A stretch of DNA of 64,000 bases from Colias croceus (taxonomy: Eukaryota > Arthropoda > Insecta > Lepidoptera > Pieridae), in the NCBI RefSeq assembly GCF_905220415.1, contig NC_059541.1, forward strand, positions 446,501 to 510,500. Direction: 5' to 3'. Positions 24,373-34,519 of the stretch are shown here, in pieces (positions within the stretch are counted from its first letter, which is position 1; each line of letters begins with the position of its first letter). Both the position numbers and the translations under genes were made by a program. The notes under the pieces were generated by a model. That model saw only the letters and a list, made by a program, of their open reading frames with translations, did no database searches and was not told the DNA's origin.

Positions 24373-27300
24373 TTATAATATATAAAGCTACACTACCACT
24401 CACTCACTGACATCGCTTTTCTCGGAAACTACGCGGAAAGTTGGGGGGATTTCGACGTGACCGTGTAGAGGTGCGCCGAGTGACCACCGGAAAAATATAG
24501 CGATCTCCAACACCCTGGACAAGAGAGTGGACCCCTGGAGGTGCGCAAAAACGGTGATACCTGGAGGGGGGGTGTCTGAACAAAAAATGCTCGGAACTGG
24601 TGGCGATTACCAGGGGTGGTGGAAAAATGGGGATTTTCGCGAAAACAAGATGGCCGCCGTACATTGCCAAAATCGCCGTTTATGAATCCTTACGTCCCAA
24701 ATTTGGCACACGTGCTCTGTTCGAGCCGGCGAATCGATCGGTGCCCCTTTCGAGTGGCTCCGGGCCCCCGTTTCCAACTTCCATACAACGTAAACTCCAA
24801 CGGCCCGCGGAAACGGTGCGAGTTGGGTGGGGGGTGCCGGAACTAAAAATGATCACCACCCTGGGACGCTACCAGGGAGCCATAGTGGGATGCTCGATTT
24901 TGGAATTTTTCCATTTTTGGCGCAAACATAAAAACGTAAATTTAGACGAGGTGGTGCAATAGAGAAATAAACCAATGACGCATTCATACTCGCCCAGCTC
25001 CCAGGATATCCAGAAAAATCCGAAATCTTAAACTTTCCTTCATCTCGCGGAGACGGTCAACGGCCCGCGCAAACGGTAACAGCTACATCTGGGGTGCTCG
25101 AACTAAACTTGTAGTAGACCTCGAGCAATTACCACAGATAGTGAAAAAAATTCAAAATGGCGGAAAAAATGGCCGCCGCCATACAAATTCTAAAACGGCC
25201 ATCGCTGGTCCGATCGCGCTGAAACTAGGCACAAGGGCTTTAATTGAGTCGCATATTAAGTTGGCATACTCATAATTGAGTTTTCATCGCTGGTTTCCGA
25301 GTTTCATACAACGCAAAATTCGACGGCTCTCCGAAACGGCGCGAGATAGGTGGGGGGTGTAGAACTAAAAAATGATCAGGAAGATGGGGCGCTACCAGGG
25401 CAATCGAGAAATTTCAAATTGGACGCAATTTTTTTTCAAAAAATGGCCAATTTTTCAAAGCAAGATGGTGGCGCCCGTTACTTTACGATCGGTCTGAAAA
25501 TTGACTTCTGTGCTTTAATCGGTCAGATTTACAAAACTGCATACTCAGAATTTCTCTCCGACCCCCGGTTTCCATTTTCCATACATCACGAAATTCAACG
25601 GCTATCTGAACTGGTGGCACTTAGGTCGGGGTTGCCGAAGTAAAAAATGTTTAAAAACTTGGTCCGCTTCCAGGCACATAAAAATTTTTGCTAAAAAGCG
25701 AAATTTTTTTTTTCGAAAATTTTGTATGGAAATTTCCATAGTAGGAAGGGTGATTGAAGAGCAACGGCAAAAGACGGCACCGCGGGCTGCTTGCTGCCCG
25801 CGCACCGCGCAACCTCGAAGGTCGACAGCCTCCCGGAGTAGAAAATATTTATTAAATTTTGAACTACCGCACGAGCCAAGCGAGCGAAGCGAGCGAATCA
25901 CGGCAGCGGCTGGCGTAAATATTCAAATAGGTAGCGAGGAGCGAAGCGACGAGCGTGTTAGGTTAACTTTTGAACTACCGCACGAGTCAAGCGAGCGAAG
26001 CGAGCGAGTCGCGGCAGCGGCCGGCGTAAATATTGAAAGAAGTAGCGAGGAGCGAAGTGACGAGCGAGTTAGGTTAACTTTTGAACTACCGCACTAGCCA
26101 AGCGAGCGAAGCGAGCAAGTCACGTCAGCGGCCGGCGTAAATATTCAAAGAAGTAGCGAGGAGCGAAGCGACGAGCGAGTTAGGTTAACTTTTGAACTAC
26201 TGCACTAGCCAAGCGAGCGAAGCGAGCAAGTCACGTCAGCGGCCGGCGTAAATATTCAAAGAAGTAGCGAGGAGCGAAGCGACGAGCGAGTTAGGTTAAC
26301 TTTTGAACTACCGCACTAGCCAAGCGAGCGAAGCGAGCAAGTCACGTTAGCGGCCGGCGTAAATATTCAAATAGGTAGCGAGGAGCGAAGCGACGAGCGT
26401 GTTAAGTAAACTCTTGAACAGAAGCGACTTTAGGGCGATTCCCACTCAAACAAAAAAACTACGTAGGTTAAAGTAGGTTCTTATTTTTAGTGCCGAAAGC
26501 ATAATGAATTTGATTTGAAACGAAGCTACTAAAAAGACTGAAGTTTTCAATACGTAATAATATATGTATACATCTTCACACATTTATTGAGTGAATGAGC
26601 CAATCGTTTACGCTTTATAAGCGTAGGACTTACACCAAGAGTAGTGTAGTTTTTGTTTCGAAAATAGCCAATTTTTTGTTTTGCGAATAATGTAATTGAA
26701 TTGCAAGTAGGTAGTTCTTGTATCGAAATAATCGTAGTTCTTGTATCAAAAAATAGCGTACTTTAATAAGTGCTTAGTGCTTGGCACCGACTTCAAACCT
26801 ATATAGTGAATAACACAACTAAATAATATGTAGTAATTAATTATTTTTTACTTTTCCGTTTTTTGAAGTCGGTTTTTTTAAAGTAGTTATTTTTATAGTG
26901 TAACGATATCTTATTCGATACACCCTTTGACTTTAGTCCTATGGCTTTCACTTAGATATTTTTAGTGCCGAAAGCATAATGAATTTGATTTTAAACGACG
27001 CTACTAAAAAGGCTTGAAGTTTTCATTATGTTTTATACATCTTCACACATTTATTGTCTTGAACAGTTTATTATGAAAAGTCACCGCTATTTATTAGACA
27101 CATCAAATAAATGAAATTCGGGATCACGTTCATGGACAGGAAATTCGAATGCATTTTCAAATTACTGAAGATTTCTGCTCTGGGATGAGCCGCGAGCTGC
27201 TTGCAGCTCGCGTACCACGCACCCTCGAAGGTGAACCGCCCCCCAGAATAGAAAATATTTGAATTTGAAATTTATAAGCACTTCCGATTTACTGTGGAAT

Positions 27301-28574
27301 CGCTGTTAGCAGATAAAAGCAAATTGACGGGGAATTTTAACGCATTTTCAAATGACTGAAGATTTCTGCCCTGGGATGATTCGCGAGCTGCTTGCAGCTC
27401 GCGCACCACGCACCTTCGAAGGTGGACAGCCCCCCGGAATAGAAAATATTTTAATGGGGAATTTATAATTACTTCCGATTTACTGTGGAATCGCTGTTAG
27501 CAGATAAAAGCAAATTGACGGGGAATTTTAACGCATTTTCAAATGACTGAAGATTTTTGTCCCTGGGATGTACCGCGGGCTGCTTGCAGCCCGCGCACCA
27601 CGCACCCTCGATGGTGGATACCCCCGGAATAGAAAATATTTGAATGGGGAATTAATAAGCAGTTTCGACTGACTGTAGAATCGCTTTTAGCAGATGTTAC
27701 AAATGGAAAGGAAATTCGAATGCATTTTCAAATGACTGAAGATTTCTGCCCTGGGATGAGCCGCGAGCTGCTTGCAGCTCGCGCACCACGCACCCTCGAA
27801 GGTGAACCGCCCCCCGGAATAGAAAATATTTTAATGGGGAATTTATAAGTACTTCCGATTTACTGTGGAATCGCTGTTAGCAGATAAAAGCAAATTGACG
27901 GGGAATTTTAACGCATTTTCTAATGACTGAAGATTTTTGTCCCTGGGATGTACCGCGGGCTGCTTGCAGCCCGTGCACCACGCACCCTCGATGGTGGATA
28001 GCCCCCCGGAATAGAAAATATTTGAATGGGGAATTTATAAGCAGTTTCGACTGACTGTAGAATCGCTGTTAGCAGATGTTACAAATGGATAGGAAATTTG
28101 AATGCATTTTCAAATGACTGAAGATTTCTGCCCTGGGATGAGCCGCGAGCTGCTTGCAGCTCGCGCACCATGCACCCTCGAAGGTGAACCGCCCCCCGGA
28201 ATAGAAAATATTTGAATTTGAAATTTATAAGCACTTCCGATTGACTGTGGAATCGCTGTTTGCAGATAATAGCAAATTGACGGGGAATTTTAATGCATTT
28301 TCAAATGACTGAAGATTTCTGTCCTGGCATGCTTCGCGGGCTGCTTGCAGCCCACGCACTACGCTCCCTCGAAGGTGGACAGCCTCCCGGAGTGGAAAAT
28401 ACTTGAATGGGGAATTTATAAGCATTACCGACTGACTGTGGAATCGCTGTTAGCAGAAAATTACAAAAGGACTGGGAATTCTAACACATTTTCTAATGAC
28501 TGCCCTATTGCTTCAACCCAGGGGCAAAAGGGGCTCGCGGGCTGCTTGCAGCCCGCGCACAATGCACCAGCTAG
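24373..28574 (+). mobile_element. Helitron-like array, unit 6 (enlarged by an insertion)
   Basis: This is the longest unit. The 115-bp minisatellite (about 25860-26410) is a distinct subtype with AAAGAAGTAGCGAGG in place of AAATAGGTAGCGAGG. It is interrupted by a 636-bp foreign insertion (26422-27057). The ~190-bp array is expanded (about 27105-28530) and includes higher-order pairs. The terminal hairpin at 28536-28557 carries one mismatch-free stem and CTAG lies at 28571-28574. Confidence 0.85.
26422..27057. mobile_element. 636-bp insertion in unit 6 with a 9-bp duplication
   Basis: The insert is bracketed by cttgaacag at 26413-26421 and 27058-27066, matching the uninterrupted text CTTGAACAGTTTATTATG in other units. 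Inside, a ~100-bp direct repeat starting ATTTTTAGTGCCGAAAGC occurs at 26483-26589 and 26958-27056, the second copy ending one base before the duplication. A small inverted repeat (CCGACTTCAAA 26787-26797, TTTGAAGTCGG 26862-26872) lies between them and shares its ends with the MITE at 56885. It may be a tiny LTR-like or foldback element; the class is unknown. Confidence 0.6.
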
Positions 28575-31245
28575 TCATATATATATAAAGCTACACTACC
28601 ACTCACTCACTGACTGACTGACATCGGGTTTCTCGGAAACTAAGGGGAAAGTGGGGGGGATTATGACGTGATCGTGTAGAGGTGTGCCGAGAGACCAGAG
28701 GAAAAATATAGCGATCTCGATCATCTTCGAAAACCAAGTGGACCCCTGGAGGTGCGCAAAAACGGTGATACCTGGAGGGGGGTTGTCTGAACAAAAAATG
28801 CTCGGAACTGGTGGCGATTACCAGGGGAGGTGGAAAAATGGGGATTTTCGCGAAAACAAGATGGCCGCCGTACTTTGCCAAAATCGCCGTTTATGAATCC
28901 TTACGTCTCAAATTTGGCACACGTGCTCTGTTCAAGCCAGCGAATCGATCGGTGCCCCGTTCGAGTGGCTCCGGGCCCCCGTTTCCATCTTCCATACAAC
29001 GTAAAACCCAACGGCCCGCGGAAACGGTGCGAGTTGGGTGGGGGGTCCCGGAACTAAAAATGATCACCACCCTGGGACGCTACCAGGGAGCCGTAGTGGG
29101 ATGCTCGATTTTGGAATTTTTCCATTTTTGGCGCAAACATAAAAACGTAAATTTAGCCGAGGTGGTGCAATAGAGAAATAAACCAATGACGCATTCATAC
29201 TCGCCCAACTCCCAGGATATCCAGAAAAATCCGAAATCTTAAACTTTCCCACATCTCGCGAAGACGGTCAACGGCCCGCGCAAACGGTAGCAGCTGCATC
29301 TGGGGTGCTCGAACTAAACTTGTAGTAGACCTCGAGCAATTACCACAGAGTGTGAAAAAAATTCAAAATGGCGGAAAAAATGGCCGCCGCCATACAAATT
29401 CTAAAACGGCCATCGCTGATGTGATCGCGCTGAAACTTGGCTCAGGGGCTTTAATCGAGCCGCAAATTAAGTTGGCGTACTCATAATCGAGTTTCCACAG
29501 CTGGTTTCCGAGTTTCATACAACGCGAAATTCGACGGCTCTCCGAAACGGCGCGAGATAGGTGGGGTGTGTAGAACTAAAAAATGATCAGGAAGATGGGG
29601 CGCTACCAGGGCAATCGAGAAATTTCAAATTGGACGCAATTTTTTTTTCAAAAATGGCCAATTTTTCAAAGCAAGATGGTGGCGCCGGTTCCGTCACGAT
29701 CGGTCTGAAAATTGACTTCTGTGCTTGAATCGACCAGATTTACAAAACTTCATACTTAGAATTTCTCTCCGACCCCCGGTTTCCATTTTCCATACATCAC
29801 GAAATTCAACGGCTCTCTGAACCGGTGGCAGGTAGGTCGGGGTCGCCTAAGTAAAAAATGCTTCAAAACCTGGTCCGCTTCCAGGTATATAAAAATTTTT
29901 GGTAAAAAGCGAAATTTTTTTTTCTCTAAAATTTTGTATGAAAATTTCCATAGTAGGAAGGGTAATTGAATAGCAACGGCAAAAGACGGCAACTTCGAGG
30001 GTTGACAGCCTCCCGGAGTAGAAAATATTTATTAACTTTTGAACTACCGCACGAGCCAAGCGAGCGAAGCGAGCGAGTCACGGCAGCGGCCAGCGTAAAT
30101 ATTCAAATAGGTAGCGAGGAGCGAAGCGACGAGCGTGTTAGGTTAACTTTTGAACTACTTACCGCACGAGCCAAGCGAGCGAAGCGAGCGAGTCGCGTCA
30201 ACAGCCGGCCTAAATATTCAAATAGGTAGCGAGGAGCGAAGCGACGAGCGTGTTAGGTTAACCCTTGAACAGTTTATTATGAAAAGTCACTGCCGCGCTA
30301 TCGATAAGACGTTTAAAAAATTTACCAATATTTGAATAAGTAATTTATAAGCAGTTTAGGTAGCGAGGAGCGAAGCGACGAGCGTGTAAGGTTAACTTTT
30401 GAACTACCACACGAGCCATGCGAGCGAAGCGAGCGAGTCACGGCAGCGGCCGGCCTAAATATTCAAATAGGTAGCGAGGAGCGAAGCGACGAGCGTGTCA
30501 GGTTAACTTTTGAACTACCTATCGCACGAGCCAAGCGAGCGAAGCGAGCGAGTCGCGGCAGCGGCCGGCCTAAATATTCAAATAGGTAGGTAGCGAGGAG
30601 CGAAGCGACGAGCGTGTTAGGTTAACTCTTGTACAGTTTATTATGAAAAGTCACTGCCCGCTATCGATAAGACATTTCAAAAATTTAACAACATTTGAAT
30701 AAGTAATTTATAAGCAGTTTCGACTGACTGTAGAATCGCTGTTAGCAGATGTTACAAATGGAAAGGAAATTCGAATGCATTTTCAAATGACTGAAGATTT
30801 CTGCCCTGGGATGAGCCGCGAGCTGCTTGCAGCTCGCGCACCACGCACCCTCGAAGGTGGACAGCCCCCCGGAATAGAAAATATTTGAATGGGGAATTTA
30901 TAAGCATTACCGACTGACTGCAGAATCACTGTTAGGAGATGTAACAAATGGATAGGAAATTCGAATGCATTTTTAAATGACTGAAGATTTCTGCCCTGGG
31001 ATGCTTCGCGGGCTGCTTGCAGCCCGCGCACTACGCTCCCTCGAAGGTGGACAGCCTCCCGGAGTGGAAAATACTTGAATGGGGAATTTATAAGCATTAA
31101 CGACTTACTGTAGAATCGCTGTTAGCAGATGTAACAAATGGACAGAAAATTTGAATATACTTTCAAATGACTGCCCTATTGCTTCAACCCAGGGGCAAAA
31201 GGGGCTCGCGGGCTGCTTGCAGCCCGCGCACAACGCACCAGCTAG
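28575..31245 (+). mobile_element. Helitron-like array, unit 7 (last unit)
   Basis: The unit begins TCATATATATATAAAG immediately after the CTAG of unit 6, with no intervening base. Its 5' end is essentially the same variant as unit 1 (offset 18,950 bp, identical chance peptides). The 115-bp minisatellite is short (about 30045-30620), the ~190-bp monomers run about 30710-31190, the terminal hairpin is at 31207-31228 and CTAG at 31242-31245, followed by unique DNA starting TTTGAG. Confidence 0.85.
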
Positions 31246-31417
31246 TTTGAGAATATAAATGAAACTCAGTATTTGTATAAAATAATAAGTTCTGACAGAA
31301 AAAAAGGAACAAAAGTGAAAACACCGAAAATACCTAATATTATGTAGATAATAATAAATTCTGATAACGTGATCTCTATCATTTCTTATCTCTCAAATTA
31401 TAAATGAAACAACTCAC

Positions 31418-31469
31418 CTTCACCGTCGAGATCTTCATAGCCATCTCTCAAGTCCCTCAGAGGAATCAT
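31418..31469 (-). CDS. candidate first coding exon of an unidentified gene
   Basis: On the minus strand an ATG at 31469-31467 opens MIPLRDLRDGYEDLDGE, and the frame ends in a textbook donor, G|GTGAGTT, at 31417. Upstream on that strand (31500-31570) is a CpG-rich stretch suitable as a 5' UTR or promoter. If real, the gene continues leftwards and its first intron contains the whole Helitron array. I found no convincing downstream exon in 1-9600, and the short peptide is not recognised, so this could be chance. Confidence 0.35.
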
Positions 31470-31969
31470 CACAGTTGTTTAAACTAAATTAATTTGTTTG
31501 GTAAATAAATGCATCGCGTCGTTTCGTCGACAGCGGCGCCGCGGTGCGACTACCGGGAACTAATTGATAAGCACATACTGTTATCACGAAAAGATAACTC
31601 ACTGTCTATTATATGTTTAGCAGACTATTTGATATCGATATTCGGTCATTTACTATCTGTGTTCATTTTATTTACATATCTAAAGTATGATGATTTCATC
31701 TGGTTATGACTTAGTGTAACCGTGGTATAGGAAATGGTGGGGAGAAATAGGTTATCGCTATCTTTATTCTAAACTAATTCATACACATTTCTGTTAATGT
31801 TTAGGGAATAATCTATAAGTAGAATGGTAGATATGATCATAACTCTTATGCTAAAAGCCGCAAGGTAGAGGCGGAGAGCTGTCGCTACAAAAAGTACAAA
31901 ATACACACATTAACTCTTATATTTGCGTAAGATATTATAATGGACTATAATAATAATAATATAATAGTC
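31470..31969. other. non-coding DNA with a CpG-rich patch
   Basis: The patch at about 31515-31555 is GC-rich against AT-rich surroundings and lies just upstream of the candidate minus-strand start codon. Nothing else is recognised. Confidence 0.35.
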
Positions 31970-32395
31970 TGTCACCCAGGGAAGTGTAGCTTCCAATAAC
32001 AATGAGCGAATTTTTCAAATCAGTTTCGTAGTTTTTGAGCCTTATCAATGCACACAAACAATGAATCATTTAGTATTTTCTAGGGTTTGATTTTACGCGA
32101 GTATTATCTATACATTTATACATTCCCATGTCAAACGTACCAAAAGACTAGAAGACACGATCAGCCAATACTGCCAACATCCGGAAAAATACTCCAGATA
32201 CCAACTACGGAGGAATAGGTGGAGGTAGTTCACAAATAACAATTTTTGAATGACCATCAAGACGTACAACATCTCAGTCTCCCCGTGACCACGCTCGCTG
32301 TAAAGTGTTCGAAACGTCAGGAAAATAATAGAATGAATAAATCGCGTTTAAAATCCGTTAAAAAGTCTTTAATTTCTAAATGAATCATTTGCTCT
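31970..32395. repeat. fragments of interspersed retroelement tails
   Basis: Two pieces resemble widespread lepidopteran repeat tails: about 31970-32070 (GTAGCTTCCAATAAC... TTTTTCAAATCAGTTTCGTAG... TTTTTGAGCC) and about 32255-32395 (CGTGACCACGCTCGCTGTAA, TTCGAAACGTC, then AT-rich). The assignment to RTE or Penelope-like elements is from memory and uncertain. Confidence 0.35.
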
Positions 32396-32407
32396 ATATA
32401 ATAATAA

Positions 32408-32614
32408 CTAGCTGCTCCGCGCGGTTTCACCCCCGTGGCTCCAGTCTCCACCCCTGTTGGTCGTAGCGTGATGATATACTTATATTTAGCCTTATAACCT
32501 TCCTCTATAAATGGGCTATCAAACACCGAAATAATTTTTCAAATCGGACCAGTAGTTCCCGAGATTAGCACGTTCAAACAAACAAACTCTTCAGCTTTAT
32601 AATATAAGTATAGA
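32408..32614 (-). mobile_element. short non-autonomous Helitron (family A), reverse
   Basis: Read on the minus strand it starts TCTATACTTATATTATAAAG and ends CTAG (32411-32408), with the GAACG/GTTTGTTTG 5' region and the CCGCGCGG-type 3' hairpin of this family. Confidence 0.85.
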
Positions 32615-32861
32615 TTAGCTTAGATGAGCCGTAGAAACAATCTCATTCACTTTTTACAAATTGTGTAGACATAAAAATTATTATGATAAGTGTAACGGTG
32701 CATTTAGACCAAACGAACATAGAGCTTGATCTAGAGCAAGAGCATTCTTTCGTGATCTTTTAGTGTAAACGAAAACTCGTAAGTATTCAATGTTCATTGC
32801 ATAATATAATACTTTCGAACGCACTAAAAACAACGAAAGAATGCTCTACGCCTGTTTATCT

Positions 32862-33031
32862 TCTTATAAATAAAAATGAATCGCAAAATGTGTTGGTAAG
32901 CGCATAACTCGAGAACGGCAGAACCGATTTCGATAATTTTTTTTTTATTATATTTCTTGAAGTGCGAGGATGGATCTTATGTAGAGAAAACGTAAACATG
33001 TACCACGGGCGAAGCCGGGGCGGACCGCTAG
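32862..33031 (+). mobile_element. short non-autonomous Helitron (family B)
   Basis: It starts TCTTATAAATAAAAATGAAT and ends GGGCGAAGCCGGGGCGGACCGCTAG followed by T. The body GTTGGTAAGCGCATAACTCG with GAACGGCAGAACCGATTTCG is a common lepidopteran repeat. It shares only the Helitron end rules with family A. Confidence 0.7.
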
Positions 33032-33477
33032 TACTAAAATAATTTTGACATAGTGAGATGAGAATGAGCCTTCGCTCGTTTGATCTAAATGCACCGTAAG
33101 AAAATGCTTTCTGAATACATTCAAAACTTGCTTTCAGTTCGGGAATCTAACCCGGACGTTTTGAAAAATAAACTGTTACTTTCTTTATAAACTGTTAGGT
33201 ATTATGTTCTTTAGGTATTTATTGTGTAGCCATCGATGTATCTTTAAACATCAATTAGTAGGTAAATAATACTGTGAAACACGATGTTTAACCAATGTAG
33301 GTATTCACAAATCACAGCATTTGCATAACATTTAATTTATCTACTTTTTAGTAGGTGTTAAAAATGACTGCTCTATTCACCTATTATTTTTAGGCAAGAG
33401 TGTCTGTTTTCAAGGATATCGAACTTTGTCATCTTAATAAAGACTTTGTCATTACTGGGATTGAGGTAAGTATACAA
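33032..33477. other. AT-rich non-coding DNA
   Basis: No gene or repeat is supported between the two small Helitrons. Confidence 0.4.
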
Positions 33478-33674
33478 TCTATACTAATATATAATTAAGC
33501 AGAAGAGTTTGTTTGTTTGTTTGAACGCGCTAATCTCGGGAACTACTAGTCCGATTTGAAAAATTATTTCGGTGTTAGATAGCCCATTTATCGAGGAAGG
33601 CTATAGGTTATATATCATCACGCTAACATCAACATGAGCGGAGCAATGCGGGTAAAACCGCGGAGAACAGCTAG
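33478..33674 (+). mobile_element. short non-autonomous Helitron (family A)
   Basis: Starts TCTATACTAATATATAATTA, contains GTTTGAACGCGCTAATCTCG and TATCGAGGAAGGCTATAGG, and ends CTAG before a T. Confidence 0.85.
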
Positions 33675-34276
33675 TAGAAAAATAAAACAACAAATATATT
33701 CAGAGTATTTATTAACAAAATCGCCATGCCTAGTGCACCACATACATAAAGCAAATAAAAGTCAGTTACACTGAACATTTTAATATAATACAGCTACTGC
33801 TATATTTCGGACGTTAATTACTTATAATTAAAGGTCAATGTTTTGTACGTACACGATCTTTTCTTGGTCAATCAATAGTATCTTTTATTTTAATTTATGG
33901 TTTATTTTATGACATCGTGAGTTCTTAACTTATAAAAATTATGATGCAAATTGCAAATATTTCGAGATTTGTCTAAGAAAAATAAGTTAAAATTCATACT
34001 TAATTTGATTTCTGATTGATTAATATTATAAACTTAGTAGAATATATTATTTCTGACTTAGAAAGTTTTTCATTATTATAACTGCAATTTATTGAACATA
34101 TAGGTATGGTAACCAAAAGTTAATGTGTATGATATTTCTGTATTTAACTACATTTTAGAACACTTTACATTCTTGCTATCCTCACAGTTATTTTGAAGTT
34201 TTAATTCTACTTTTTAACATATTCTCATATAATTAAATATATATTGACAGCATTTATAACTAGAGAAAGGGAAAGC

Positions 34277-34448
34277 TTTATTTGTTACGAAAGACAAGTA
34301 CGAATTATCAAGTACATAAGTTACAATGCTGGCCAATCTAGAAGGAACACACAACAATATTTAATATTAATGGAAAAATAATCTTAGCAAGAATGTAAAA
34401 TCTTTCTTACATTGAACCAATTAAATTAAATAAAACATTTACGAATAA
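34277..34448 (-). other. CEPT1: probable 3' UTR of the CEPT1-like gene
   Basis: The TAG of the terminal exon lies at 34451-34449. The first canonical AATAAA downstream on the minus strand is at 34282-34277, which would give a 3' UTR of about 170-200 bases. Further AATAAA motifs lie lower (near 34090 and 33706), so a longer UTR is possible. Confidence 0.4.
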
Positions 34449-34519
34449 CTAACTAATACTGTTATTATTTATTAACGGGGCAGTGTCTTCGCTCTCTGAT
34501 TTTTCGCTGTCACTCGTCA
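34449..34519 (-). CDS. CEPT1: CEPT1-like gene, candidate terminal exon (acidic C-terminal tail)
   Basis: After a good acceptor (TTTGTTTGCAG) 71 bases read, in phase with the donor at 38652, as TSDSEKSESEDTAPLINNN and a few more residues before TAG (34451-34449). A short acidic, serine-rich cytosolic tail is plausible for this enzyme. The phase match (G from the upstream exon plus TG here making a valine codon), strand and order support the join, but the intron would be about 4.1 kb. The alternative is that translation simply runs through the upstream exon's donor to a TAG at 38604-38602. Confidence 0.6.

Noticed and set aside
32255..32330. Hammerhead ribozyme suggested by CGAAACGTC
   Set aside because: No CTGATGA core is found at a suitable distance, so only one of the two conserved halves is present.
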